Assembly: GCA_020696915.1 (NCBI GenBank)
Contig: JAJFMR010000056.1
Coordinates: forward strand, 1 to 13,500
DNA length: 13,500 bases
Source: Rhizobiaceae bacterium
Lineage (GTDB): Bacteria > Pseudomonadota > Alphaproteobacteria > Rhizobiales > Rhizobiaceae
Reading direction: 5' to 3'
Shown one piece after another: positions 1 to 7,123 of this stretch. The number at the start of each line of letters is the position of its first letter. Within the stretch, counting starts at the first letter, position 1. The notes beneath the pieces were generated by a model. It ran no database searches. It saw only the letters and a list, made by a program, of their open reading frames with translations, and was not told the DNA's origin. The translations under genes and the position numbers were made by a program.

Positions 1-144
1 ATCGTCGTCATGCCGCTGCTCGGTCTCATCGAGCGTCCGAGACGGCTTCCCAACTCGATTACCGAGGCGGTCCTCGACAGAAATCGCGGCGGTGCGGTGA
101 CACAGCCGGCCGGTGCCACGGCATCCCCCGAATCCAAGGGCTGA
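1..144 (+). CDS. petB: Cytochrome b of the bc1 complex, C-terminal end (partial)
   Basis: The first frame is open from the window edge to TGA at 142-144 and encodes 47 residues. It starts with a hydrophobic stretch (IVVMPLLGLIERP), as expected for the last membrane helix of cytochrome b and its exit. A polar tail rich in Ala, Pro and Ser follows. The assignment rests mainly on position: the cytochrome c1 gene begins 6 bases after this stop, and petA-petB-petC is the standard bc1 order in alphaproteobacteria. Cytochrome b carries the two b hemes and the quinol oxidation and reduction sites in the inner membrane. Those parts lie upstream of the window, so no heme ligand or catalytic residue can be checked. 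Confidence 0.8.
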   Translation: MVVMPLLGLIERPRRLPNSITEAVLDRNRGGAVTQPAGATASPESKG

Positions 145-150
145 GACGGC

Positions 151-1041
151 ATGAGGATCTTCGGAGTGATATTTCGGATGAACAGGGTCCTCGGTGTTCT
201 TGCTGCGGCCGGGCTGACGGTTGCCGGCGCGTCGGGCGGTGTGTCGGCGCAGGAAGATGGCCATGCTGTGGCCGAGCCGACGCATTTCCCGATCCTGAAG
301 CCGCGAGAAGAGTCCTGGTCGTTCGCCGGCCCATTCGGCACCTACCAGAGGGCCCAGCTGCAGCGCGGCCTGAAAGTCTACAAGGAAGTCTGCTCGGCCT
401 GCCATTCGATGGACCTGGTCGCCTTCCGTACGCTCGAGGATCTCGGTTACTCGGAGGCCCAGGTGAAGGCGCTGGCCGCCGAGTACACCGTCCAGGACGG
501 CCCCAATGCCGACGGCGACATGTTCGACCGGCCGGGCATTCCTTCCGACTATTTTCCCTCGCCTTTCGCCAACTCGGCGGCCGCCGCAGCGGCCAACAAC
601 GGCGCTGCACCTCCGGACTTCTCGCTGATCGCCAAGGCGCGGGGCGTGGAGCGCGGCTTCCCGACCTTCGTCTTCGATATTTTCACCCAGTATGCCGAAA
701 ACGGCCCCGACTACATCTATTCGCTGCTGACCGGCTATGACGAGGAGCCGCCGGCCGGCATGGAGATCGCCGAGGGCACCTACTACAATCCGTATTTCAT
801 CGCCGGCAAGTCGCTGGCGATGGCGCCGCCGCTTTCCGACGACCAGGTGACGTATGATGACGGCTCGCCGCAGACGGTCGACCAATATGCGCGCGACGTT
901 ACGGCGTTCCTGATGTGGGCGGCCGAGCCGCACCTCGAGGAGCGCAAGTCGACGGGGTTTCGCGTGATGGTGTTCCTGCTGCTGCTTGGCGCATTGGTCT
1001 ACCTGACCAAGCGCAAGGTGTGGCGGGAAGTCGCGCACTGA
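151..1041 (+). CDS. petC: Cytochrome c1, heme subunit of the bc1 complex
   Basis: This subunit passes electrons from the Rieske protein to soluble or membrane cytochrome c in the periplasm. The 296-residue product has an N-terminal signal (hydrophobic about residues 13-31, likely cleavage after VSA at 33). It has a heme-c site CSACH at 81-85, the family segment GPFGTYQRAQLQRG from 61, an axial Met candidate at 224 in AMAPPL, and one C-terminal membrane anchor at about 270-286 followed by a basic tail. This is the complete family architecture. ATG 178 is an in-frame alternative start that gives a tighter signal peptide (MNRVLGVLAAAG); both starts have only modest ribosome binding sites (AAGGG at 136-140, GGAG at 163-166). 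It follows cytochrome b by 6 bases, so the two are surely cotranscribed. A hairpin terminator lies 34 bases downstream. Confidence 0.97.
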   Translation: MRIFGVIFRMNRVLGVLAAAGLTVAGASGGVSAQEDGHAVAEPTHFPILKPREESWSFAGPFGTYQRAQLQRGLKVYKEVCSACHSMDLVAFRTLEDLGYSEAQVKALAAEYTVQDGPNADGDMFDRPGIPSDYFPSPFANSAAAAAANNGAAPPDFSLIAKARGVERGFPTFVFDIFTQYAENGPDYIYSLLTGYDEEPPAGMEIAEGTYYNPYFIAGKSLAMAPPLSDDQVTYDDGSPQTVDQYARDVTAFLMWAAEPHLEERKSTGFRVMVFLLLLGALVYLTKRKVWREVAH

Positions 1042-1075
1042 GCATCGTTCGCCCGCCCGACATATCAGAATTCGC

Positions 1076-1099
1076 AAGGGCGCCTGTGGGCGCCCTTTT
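1076..1099 (+). terminator. Rho-independent terminator after petC
   Basis: A perfect 9-bp GC-rich stem (AAGGGCGCC at 1076-1084 pairs with GGCGCCCTT at 1089-1097), a 4-base loop, and TTTT at 1096-1099. It separates the bc1 operon from apt and suggests apt has its own promoter or depends on read-through. Confidence 0.8.
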
Positions 1100-1148
1100 C
1101 CTCGGGCGGCGGACGTTGCATGAATGTCGCGGGAACGGGACCCATCCG

Positions 1149-1694
1149 ATGGAAGCCTCGCTCGAACACACATTGCTGTCGTCGATCCGCACGATCCCCG
1201 ACTATCCCAGGCCCGGCATCCTGTTTCGTGACATCACGACTCTGCTCGGCAACGCACGCGCCTTCCGCAGGGCCATCGACGGGCTGGTGCACCCCTATGC
1301 CGGCCGGCGGATCGACAAGATAGCCGGCATCGAGGCGCGCGGCTTCATTCTTGGAGGCGCCATTGCGCACCAGCTTTCGGCCGGCTTCATCCCGATCCGC
1401 AAGAAGGGCAAGCTGCCGCACGAGACGGTGCGTGTCGCCTACAGCCTGGAATACGGGCTGGACGAGATGGAGATGCACAAGGACGCCGTCGCGGCGGGCG
1501 AAAAGGTGATCCTGGTCGACGATCTGGTCGCCACCGGCGGGACTGCCGAGGGAGCCGTCAAGCTGCTCCGGCAGATGGGGGCCGACATCGTCGCGGCCTG
1601 CTTCGTCATCGATCTTCCCGACCTCGGCGGCCGCCGCAGGCTGGAGTCGCTCGGCGTTACGGTCAGGACGCTGATCGCCTTCGAGGGCCACTGA
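1149..1694 (+). CDS. apt: Adenine phosphoribosyltransferase
   Basis: This cytosolic enzyme joins adenine to PRPP to give AMP and pyrophosphate (purine salvage). The product has 181 residues, the usual size for bacterial APT. It starts with the family pattern IRTIPDYPRPGILFRDIT (13-30). It carries ARGF at 63-66, the flexible-loop segment RKKGKLP at 84-90, and the PRPP-binding motif VILVDDLVATGGT at 120-132. The frame is open further upstream into petC, but ATG 1149 matches the family N-terminus and follows a purine-rich GGGAACGGGA at 1131-1140. It lies beyond the petC terminator, so it is probably a separate unit, although apt directly behind the bc1 genes is a familiar alphaproteobacterial arrangement. 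The next gene converges on it. Confidence 0.97.
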   Translation: MEASLEHTLLSSIRTIPDYPRPGILFRDITTLLGNARAFRRAIDGLVHPYAGRRIDKIAGIEARGFILGGAIAHQLSAGFIPIRKKGKLPHETVRVAYSLEYGLDEMEMHKDAVAAGEKVILVDDLVATGGTAEGAVKLLRQMGADIVAACFVIDLPDLGGRRRLESLGVTVRTLIAFEGH

Positions 1695-1705
1695 GGTCCC
1701 GATTC

Positions 1706-1721
1706 ATGGCGCCCGCGCCAT
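1706..1721. terminator. Possible weak bidirectional hairpin between convergent genes
   Basis: A palindrome with a 6-bp stem (ATGGCG/CGCCAT) and a CCCG loop lies in the 41-base gap between the apt stop and the stop of the convergent MaoC-type gene. No T-run follows on either strand, so an intrinsic terminator role is only suggested by position. Confidence 0.3.
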
Positions 1722-1735
1722 TGCGCGTCAATGCG

Positions 1736-2200
1736 TCAGGGGATCTTCAGCAAGACCGAGGTCTCGAACTCGATCACCGTGTCGCGGTTCGAATCGACGC
1801 CGGCCGCCCGAATCGCGAGCAGGTGCCATCCGGGCCTCGAGGACAGCGGCCGATGATGAAGCACTTTGCGCGAATAGGCGACCGTTTCCCCGGCATAGAC
1901 GGGTTTCGGCCATTTCAGGTTTCTGAAGCCGGGGGAGGGGCCGAATTCGGGTGGTGCGCCGGAACCGCCCCACAGCCGGCCGCCCGCCCCGGTCTCGATG
2001 TTGCACTTCATCCATGCCGCCGCGGTGTGCCATCCGGAGGCGCACAGTCTTCCGAACACGCTTCTGCCGGCCGCCTCGTCGTCGAGGTGAAACGGTTGCG
2101 GATCGTATTTGCGGGCGAAGGCCTTGATGGAATCGGCATCGAAGCGATACGAGCCGATCGGGACGGTGGTACCGATCTTCAGGAAGTCGTCCAGGCTCAT
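1736..2200 (-). CDS. MaoC-like hot-dog fold hydratase/dehydratase (second of a tandem pair)
   Basis: This 154-residue single hot-dog domain belongs to the MaoC/(R)-specific enoyl-CoA hydratase group, whose members add water to or remove it from CoA- or ACP-linked acyl chains. The hydratase dyad is visible as Asp-x4-His in KYDPQPFHLD (D33, H38), followed by CASGWH at 53-58 as in the family. KWPKPVYAGE near 97-106 matches the second conserved block (..KPVxxGD). The frame is open further upstream, but ATG at 2200 is right: it overlaps the TGA of the upstream paralogue (ATGA, 2197-2200) and gives the same length and register as that paralogue. No clear ribosome binding site precedes it, so translational coupling is likely. 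The substrate cannot be read from the sequence; a fatty-acyl-CoA or branched acyl-CoA pathway is possible. Confidence 0.88.
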   Translation of the reverse strand: MSLDDFLKIGTTVPIGSYRFDADSIKAFARKYDPQPFHLDDEAAGRSVFGRLCASGWHTAAAWMKCNIETGAGGRLWGGSGAPPEFGPSPGFRNLKWPKPVYAGETVAYSRKVLHHRPLSSRPGWHLLAIRAAGVDSNRDTVIEFETSVLLKIP

Positions 2201-2661
2201 CCGGCTGCGGCCGCTTGCCTGGTCAGGAACATGATCGTGTTCTCCAGCTCGAAAACACTCTCTCCCCGCTGGTTGAACATCTCCGAGCGCATGCTGACCA
2301 GGCCGAGCGACGGGCGCGACCTGGACAACCGCTTGTTCATCACGGTTATCCTGGCGGACAGGCGATCGCCCGCCAGCACCGGTTTCTTCCACTTGACGAA
2401 ATCGACGCCGGGCGAACCCTGCGACGTGGAGGCCAGCAGAAGGCCGTCGCAGAACAGGCGCATGAAGACGGCGCAGCTGTGCCAGCCGGATGCCGAGAGA
2501 CCGCCGAGTATACCCTGCCTCCCTGCCTGCTCGTCGAGGTGCATCGGCTGAGGGTCGAACTCGCCGGCGAATTCCACGATCTCCTCTGCGGTGACCGTCG
2601 CCGACCCGAGATCGATCGTTCCGCCCTCCTCGAAGTCTTCGAACGCCCAGACCTCGGCCAT
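2197..2661 (-). CDS. MaoC-like hot-dog fold hydratase/dehydratase (first of a tandem pair)
   Basis: This 154-residue protein is paralogous to the next gene and exactly the same length. It shows the (R)-hydratase dyad Asp-x4-His in EFDPQPMHLD (D36, H41), SASGWH at 56-61, and KWKKPVLAGD at 90-99. An AGGACAGG-like purine run precedes ATG 2661. Both copies keep the catalytic pair, so neither is an obvious dead partner. MaoC-type domains normally pair as dimers, or as double hot-dog proteins. Two adjacent translationally coupled copies could therefore form a heteromer; that is inference. A 70-base gap separates it from the upstream corA-like gene, with no strong terminator, so the three may share a transcript. 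The substrate is unknown. Confidence 0.88.
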   Translation of the reverse strand: MAEVWAFEDFEEGGTIDLGSATVTAEEIVEFAGEFDPQPMHLDEQAGRQGILGGLSASGWHSCAVFMRLFCDGLLLASTSQGSPGVDFVKWKKPVLAGDRLSARITVMNKRLSRSRPSLGLVSMRSEMFNQRGESVFELENTIMFLTRQAAAAG

Positions 2662-2731
2662 TGCCTGTCCTGTTCAGCCCTGAACTTTCATAATGTCTGC
2701 TCTCCTCCCCCGCAAGGAGCCGGTCGCCAAG

Positions 2732-3694
2732 TCAAAACCAGCCGCGGCGGCGGAAGTACCAGTAGGGGAGGATGGCCGAGACGACCATGAGGACCAGCGC
2801 GAACGGATAGCCGAGCAGCCATTGCAACTCCGGCATGACCGCGAAATTCATCCCGTAGATCGATGCGACCAGGGTCGGCGGCAGGAACACCACGGCGGCC
2901 AGCGAGACGATCTTGATGATGGCGTTCTGCTCGATGTTGACCATGCCGAGCGTCGCGTCGAGGAGGAAGGTCGTCTTCTGGGACAGGAAGGAAGCATGGT
3001 CGGCAAGCGAAAGAGCGTCGCCGGCCAGTGTCTTGACGCGCTCACGGGCATCCTTTCCGGTCACGGCATTCCCCAGGAATCCAGTCAGCCGCTGCAGGGA
3101 CGCGAGGCTGTCCCGGATGTTCGAGGTCAGGGATTCCTTGCGTCCGATATCCTTGAGCAGGCGTTGGAAATTGCGGTCCCGCCTCGACGCTTTCGTTTCC
3201 ACGGGATGAAAGATCTCGACGGACAGCTTTTCGATGTCCCGCGAGACGCGCTCCAGCACATCGGCCAGGCGGTCGATCACCACCTCGAGGAGCCCCAGGA
3301 GGATCGACTCGCCATCCGAGCAGCCGATGTCCGCCTTTTCGGCGTGCGCCGGAAAGGTCTGGAACGCACGTGGCTCGTGGTAGCGTACCGTGACCAGCCG
3401 CCTGCCAGCGAGCACGAAGCTGACCGGCGACATGACGGGATTGTCGCCTTCCGTATTCGCGGGCAGGATCGCGGTCATGAAGAAGGCGCCATTCTCGGCA
3501 TAGAGGCGGCTCGAGACCTCGATCTCCTCCATTTCCTCGCGGGTCGGGATCCCGACCCCGAGCCACTTCTCGATCGCCAGTTCCTCCTGCCTTGTCGGCT
3601 CCAACAGGTCGGCCCAGGCAATCTCGCTTTCGTGCCCGTCCAGACCGTTCACGACGCGCAGGCGGTCGTTGTTCACCGCGAATGCCTTGATCAT
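2732..3694 (-). CDS. corA: CorA-family magnesium/divalent cation transporter
   Basis: This 320-residue inner-membrane channel protein moves Mg2+ and sometimes Co2+ or Ni2+ into the cell as a pentamer. It has the family layout: a soluble N-terminal alpha/beta domain (about 1-150), long charged helices (about 150-255), a first membrane helix at about 258-280 ending in the YGMNF selectivity signature (GMN at 281-283), and a second helix at about 293-313. The C-terminus is a short basic, aromatic tail (YWYFRRRGWF). Compared with E. coli CorA, the loop MPELQWLLGYP after GMN is of usual length. The start at 3694 has only a weak GGAA upstream. Which metal is transported cannot be decided from sequence. 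It lies 72 bases downstream of the secreted protein gene and could be cotranscribed with it. Confidence 0.93.
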   Translation of the reverse strand: MIKAFAVNNDRLRVVNGLDGHESEIAWADLLEPTRQEELAIEKWLGVGIPTREEMEEIEVSSRLYAENGAFFMTAILPANTEGDNPVMSPVSFVLAGRRLVTVRYHEPRAFQTFPAHAEKADIGCSDGESILLGLLEVVIDRLADVLERVSRDIEKLSVEIFHPVETKASRRDRNFQRLLKDIGRKESLTSNIRDSLASLQRLTGFLGNAVTGKDARERVKTLAGDALSLADHASFLSQKTTFLLDATLGMVNIEQNAIIKIVSLAAVVFLPPTLVASIYGMNFAVMPELQWLLGYPFALVLMVVSAILPYWYFRRRGWF

Positions 3695-3766
3695 GGAAGT
3701 GTTCCGTCGCCAGAATGAGGCCCGGTCAGGTGGTGTGGCGGTCTTTCCAGCGGTCCCGGAAAGCGG

Positions 3767-4333
3767 TCACCAGTCTTCGTAGGGAGGGCAGCTGCCGGCC
3801 GGCACCTCGGACAGGAGAAAAATCTTGTCGTCGACACCTGGCTCGAGGTCGATGCCGGCTTCATCGTCGCACCCTTCGCTCATGCGGATGCGCCCGGTCG
3901 CCTCGAGGTCGACCAGCAGCTTGCCGCGCCCCGCTGCCCTGCGGATCAAAACCCCGCCGCCGTCGCAGTCGACGCCGCAAGATATGTTCGTGCCGTCCGG
4001 CGAGGGCACGCACTCGCCGCCAGCGGATATTTCGCGGCCGCTGTCGCGCATCACGGTGCGAAGGTCGAAATAGTAGTTCCGCTGCCCCTTGGGGTAATAC
4101 TCGTCGGGATCATGCGAAAAATAGGCGAGCCGAAAGCCGATGGACTGCACCTGCTGGTGCGGGTGCGCCTTCAGGTGCGCTTCGTCGTAGTCCCTTGCGA
4201 AACAGATCCGGGTTCCCGGTTCGGGGGGCAGCAATTCCGCGATCTGCCTTTCCTCCCCGGGCTCGATCGGCTGCGCCAGTCCCGGACAGGCAAACACGCA
4301 GAGCGCGCACGCAGCAGCAAGGCGAGGCATCAT
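3767..4333 (-). CDS. Exported Cys-rich protein of unknown function
   Basis: I do not recognise a named family. The product has 188 residues from ATG 4333. That start is preferred because GAGGGG (4342-4347, minus strand) lies 8 bases upstream; GTG 4336 and ATG 4330 are in-frame alternatives. The N-terminus is a signal sequence (MMPRLAAACALCVFACPGLA) with probable signal peptidase I cleavage before QPIEPGEE. A lipobox reading (VFAC) is possible but poor. The mature part is acidic and has six Cys (in RICF, GECV, SCGVDC, EGCD and SCPP), enough for three disulfides, consistent with a periplasmic location. SIGFRLAYFSHDPDEYYPKG and NYYFDLRTVMRD suggest a beta-rich domain. It lies between corA and ychF on the same strand; neither neighbour explains it. 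Confidence 0.75.
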   Translation of the reverse strand: MMPRLAAACALCVFACPGLAQPIEPGEERQIAELLPPEPGTRICFARDYDEAHLKAHPHQQVQSIGFRLAYFSHDPDEYYPKGQRNYYFDLRTVMRDSGREISAGGECVPSPDGTNISCGVDCDGGGVLIRRAAGRGKLLVDLEATGRIRMSEGCDDEAGIDLEPGVDDKIFLLSEVPAGSCPPYEDW

Positions 4334-4341
4334 CACATTGT

Positions 4342-4347
4342 CCCCTC
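4342..4347 (-). promoter_or_regulatory. Ribosome binding site deciding the start of the secreted protein
   Basis: GAGGGG on the minus strand lies 8 bases from ATG 4333, 5 from GTG 4336 and 11 from ATG 4330. This favours ATG 4333. Confidence 0.6.
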
Positions 4348-4421
4348 AGAATCCGGGGCAGGATGCCACAGCCGGGTACGATCGGTAAGTCGGGAACTTT
4401 CGGCTGCAGAACGCGGCCAGA

Positions 4422-5525
4422 TCAGGCATTGAACTTGAAAAGCAACACGTCGCCGTCCTGAACGACGTAGTCCTTGCCCTCGTCGCGAGCCTTGCCCGCG
4501 TCTCGCGCCGCCACCTCGCCGCCCAGCGCAACGAAGTCCTCATAAGCGATTGTCTGGGCGCGGATGAAGCCACGCTCGAAATCGGAGTGGATCACGCCGG
4601 CCGCCTGCGGCGCCCTGGTTCCCCTTTGCACCGTCCATGCTCTCGTTTCCTTGGGGCCGGCGGTGAAATAGGTGATCAGGTCGAGAAGCTCGTAGCCGGC
4701 GCGGATCAGCCGATCGAGGCCGGGTTCCTCGAGCCCGAGGTCGGCCAGGAACTCGAGTTCCTCGTCATCGGGAAGCTGCGCCACCTCGGCTTCGATGGCC
4801 GCGGAGATGGTGACCGCCCCGGCGCCCTGTGCTTCTGCCATCCGCTCGACGGCCGCGCTGTGGGCGTTTCCGCTGGCGGCATCCTTTTCGGCGACGTTGC
4901 AGACGAAAAGCACCGGGTGCGACGTAAGCAGGTTGAGGTCCTGGAGAATGCGCCGGTCCTCCATGGCGATGCCGGGAAGCAGCGCCCGTGCCGGTTTCCC
5001 GTCCTGCAGCAGTCCGAGCGCCTTCTCCATGACCGGTAGCACCGCCAGCGCCTCCTTTTCCTTGCCGGATGCGCGTTTGCGGATCTGGACGATCCGCCGT
5101 TCCAGGCTCTCGAGGTCGGCCAGCATCAGTTCGGTGTCCACCGTCTCGGCATCCCCAACCGGATCGATGCGGCCCTCGACATGGGCGATGTCGTCGTCCT
5201 CGAAACAGCGAAGCACGTGAACGATGGCGTCGACCTCCCTTATGTTGGCCAGGAACTGGTTGCCCAGGCCTTCACCCTTCGAGGCGCCGCGCACCAGCCC
5301 GGCGATGTCGACGAAGGCAATGCGGGTCGGAATGATCTCCTTCGACCTGGCGATCGCCGCAATCTTCCGCAGCCGCGGATCTGGTACGGCAACCTCGCCG
5401 GTGTTCGGCTCGATCGTGCAGAACGGGTAGTTGGCCGCCTGTGCGGCCGCCGTCCGGGTCAGCGCGTTGAACAAGGTCGACTTGCCGACATTGGGCAAGC
5501 CGACGATGCCGCATTTGAAGCCCAT
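4422..5525 (-). CDS. ychF: YchF (OLA1-type) P-loop NTPase
   Basis: YchF is a universally conserved, ribosome-associated Obg-like NTPase that prefers ATP to GTP and is linked to oxidative stress responses. The 367-residue product has the full layout. The P-loop is GLPNVGKS (9-16). The switch II/G3 region is DIAGLVRGASKGEGLGN (73-89). The G4 position reads NVAE (210-213) instead of the GTP-specifying NKxD, as expected for an ATP-preferring YchF. A coiled coil runs at about 130-200 and the C-terminal TGS domain from about 284 to the end (YFTAGPKETRAWT, IHSDFERGFIRAQ, LLFKFN). AGGAA at 5532-5536 lies 6 bases before the start. It lies 83 bases downstream of pth; pth-ychF adjacency is widespread, so a common translation-related operon is likely, possibly with an extra internal promoter. 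Confidence 0.98.
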   Translation of the reverse strand: MGFKCGIVGLPNVGKSTLFNALTRTAAAQAANYPFCTIEPNTGEVAVPDPRLRKIAAIARSKEIIPTRIAFVDIAGLVRGASKGEGLGNQFLANIREVDAIVHVLRCFEDDDIAHVEGRIDPVGDAETVDTELMLADLESLERRIVQIRKRASGKEKEALAVLPVMEKALGLLQDGKPARALLPGIAMEDRRILQDLNLLTSHPVLFVCNVAEKDAASGNAHSAAVERMAEAQGAGAVTISAAIEAEVAQLPDDEELEFLADLGLEEPGLDRLIRAGYELLDLITYFTAGPKETRAWTVQRGTRAPQAAGVIHSDFERGFIRAQTIAYEDFVALGGEVAARDAGKARDEGKDYVVQDGDVLLFKFNA

Positions 5526-5562
5526 GGGTGATTCCTGATTGCGGGAGGGGATTTGCTGCAGG

Positions 5563-5592
5563 CGTATGCGCGACGGCGTCGACGATCGTCAA
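5563..5592 (-). promoter_or_regulatory. Candidate promoter for ychF
   Basis: On the minus strand, TTGACG (5587-5592) and CATACG (5563-5568) are 18 bases apart in the pth-ychF gap. The -35 box is good and the -10 box poor. It overlaps the palindrome GACGATCGTC at 5581-5590, which could be an operator or chance. Confidence 0.35.
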
Positions 5593-5608
5593 GCCTCGGC
5601 CTGCCCCG

Positions 5609-6325
5609 TCATTCCCTGCCGCCGAAAAGCTTCTTCAGCATGGCGGCCATGGGGCCGGTCTGCGGAAGCCTCGATGCCGGCGCCTGCGGCCGCGCCTGCC
5701 TTATGTGGCTTGGTCGCCTCTCGACCGGTTCATCGGGCTGCGGCCGGTCGCCTGCCCGGCCGGGAACGGCCAGCGCAAGCCTGTTCATGAAACCGCTTTC
5801 GTCACCCCTGACCAGCATTTCGGCATTTTCGGCAATGGCTTCGAGCAGCGGGTCCAGCCACTCCCTGTCGGCCTTGGCGAAATCGCCGAGCACATGCGGG
5901 GTGACCAGTTCCTTGACGCCGGGATGGCCAATGCCGATCCGGACCCGGCGATAGCCGCTGCCGACATGGCCGTCGATGGATCGGATGCCGTTGTGGCCGC
6001 CGGCGCCGCCCCCGGTCTTGACGCGTACCTTGCCCGGCGCAAGGTCCAACTCGTCGTAGAATACGGTGAGCGCGGGTGCATCGAGCTTGAAGAAGCGCAG
6101 CGCATCGCCGACCGACTGGCCCGACAGGTTCATGAAGGTCTGCGGCTTGATCAGCATGACCTTCTCGCCGCCGATGCGGCCCTCTGCGAAAAGAGCCTGG
6201 AATTTCTTCGACCACGGAGACAGGGAATGGCGGCGGTGGATAGCATCCGCCGCCATGAACCCGACATTGTGCCGGTATCCGGCGTATTTCGCACCCGGAT
6301 TGCCGAGACCTGCGAAAAGCAGCAT
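5609..6325 (-). CDS. pth: Peptidyl-tRNA hydrolase
   Basis: This enzyme frees tRNAs from peptidyl-tRNA that has dropped off ribosomes. The 238-residue product begins with the family GLGNPG motif (6-11). It holds the expected active-site set by comparison with E. coli Pth: Asn9, catalytic His19 (in YRHNVGF), Met65-Asn66 (QTFMNLSG), Asp91 (YDELDL) and Asn112 (GGHNGIRS). The catalytic domain ends near residue 188. A roughly 50-residue, Pro/Arg/Gln-rich tail follows and ends in a basic amphipathic PMAAMLKKLFGGRE; E. coli Pth (194 residues) lacks this, but such tails are common in rhizobial Pth. GGAGGG (6332-6337) lies 6 bases before ATG 6325. It follows rplY by 24 bases, a conserved pairing, so the two are almost certainly cotranscribed. 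Confidence 0.97.
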   Translation of the reverse strand: MLLFAGLGNPGAKYAGYRHNVGFMAADAIHRRHSLSPWSKKFQALFAEGRIGGEKVMLIKPQTFMNLSGQSVGDALRFFKLDAPALTVFYDELDLAPGKVRVKTGGGAGGHNGIRSIDGHVGSGYRRVRIGIGHPGVKELVTPHVLGDFAKADREWLDPLLEAIAENAEMLVRGDESGFMNRLALAVPGRAGDRPQPDEPVERRPSHIRQARPQAPASRLPQTGPMAAMLKKLFGGRE

Positions 6326-6349
6326 CCTGTGCCCTCCGGGCCCGAGGAA

Positions 6350-6994
6350 TTACTCCGCTTCGTCCTCTGCTTCCGGCTCGGGCGCCTCGACTTCTTCCGG
6401 CGTCTCGGCCGCTTCCGGCTTCATTGCCGAGGAGCCGGCTACCGTGGCGATCGTGAAGTCGCGATCGGAGATGACCGGCCGGGCGCCGGCCGGCAGCGTC
6501 ACCGCCGAAATGTGGATCGAGTCCCCGATGTCGGTGCCGGCGAGGTCGACGGTGATGGCGTCCGGGATGGCGTCGGCCGGGCAGTGAAGCTCGACCTCGT
6601 GCCGGACGATGTTCAGCACGCCGCCGCGCTTGATGCCGGGCGACTTTTCCTCGTTGATGAAATGCACCGGCACGGCGACGTTCACCACGGTATCCTTGCC
6701 GACGCGCAGGAAATCTACGTGCATGGGGAAGTCGCGGACCGGGTCGAGCTGAAAGTCTTTCGGCAGGACCTGGATCCTGTTCCCGTCGACGTCGATCGTG
6801 GCGACCGTCGTCAGGAAGCCGCCGCCGTGGATCTTGTAGTAGACGTCCTTGTAGGACAAGGCGATGGCCAGGGGAGGCTGCTTGTCGCCATAGATGACTG
6901 CAGGCACTTTGCCGTTGCGGCGAACTGCACGGGCGGACCCCTTACCGACCTGTTCGCGCGCCTCGGCCTTGAGCTCGTACGTATCGTGGCTCAT
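6350..6994 (-). CDS. rplY: 50S ribosomal protein L25 (TL5/CTC long form)
   Basis: L25 binds 5S rRNA in the large ribosomal subunit. The 214-residue product is the long, two-domain form. The N-terminal 5S-binding domain (about 4-96) has GKGSARAVRRNGKVPAVIYG (17-36) and the end block DPVRDFPMHVDFLRV (84-98). The C-terminal TL5-type beta domain (about 100-187) contains IKRGGVLNIVRHEVEL. A Glu/Pro/Ala acidic tail (193-214) follows. An in-frame ATG at 7015 would add seven residues, but AAAGGA (7001-7006) lies 6 bases before ATG 6994 and MSHDTYELKAEAR matches the usual L25 start. It is the first gene of an rplY-pth unit with a strong upstream promoter at 7124-7152 and a roughly 120-base leader containing a GC hairpin. 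Confidence 0.97.
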   Translation of the reverse strand: MSHDTYELKAEAREQVGKGSARAVRRNGKVPAVIYGDKQPPLAIALSYKDVYYKIHGGGFLTTVATIDVDGNRIQVLPKDFQLDPVRDFPMHVDFLRVGKDTVVNVAVPVHFINEEKSPGIKRGGVLNIVRHEVELHCPADAIPDAITVDLAGTDIGDSIHISAVTLPAGARPVISDRDFTIATVAGSSAMKPEAAETPEEVEAPEPEAEDEAE

Positions 6995-7000
6995 GGCATT

Positions 7001-7006
7001 TCCTTT
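7001..7006 (-). promoter_or_regulatory. Ribosome binding site deciding the rplY start
   Basis: AAAGGA on the minus strand, 6 bases from ATG 6994. It lies downstream of the alternative ATG at 7015 and so argues against the longer form. Confidence 0.7.
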
Positions 7007-7062
7007 CGCTTTCATACTGGAGCGTCCGCGGGACCGGCGCTTGCCCTCCCGAAAACGTCGAA

Positions 7063-7081
7063 AGCCGCCGGATTGGCGGCT
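7063..7081 (-). promoter_or_regulatory. Leader hairpin upstream of rplY
   Basis: AGCCGCC and GGCGGCT pair perfectly (7 bp) around a 5-base loop, inside the predicted 5' untranslated region of rplY. Downstream on the minus strand comes TTTCGACGTTTT, which is not a clean T-run, so a simple terminator is unlikely. It could be a structural or autoregulatory element. Leader-mediated autoregulation of L25 is described in E. coli and its relatives, but I cannot show homology here. Confidence 0.4.
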
Positions 7082-7123
7082 CTCCGCCGCGTTGCCTCCA
7101 AGGGTGTCTACGCGGGTGGCGGG

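Noticed and set aside
915..1148. N-terminal extension of apt by 78 codons
   Set aside because: It would overlap petC by about 125 bases and cross the terminator. The family N-terminus begins at ATG 1149.
2693..3718. 341-codon open frame on the plus strand
   Set aside because: It is antisense to corA across nearly its full length and is highly charged with no domain.
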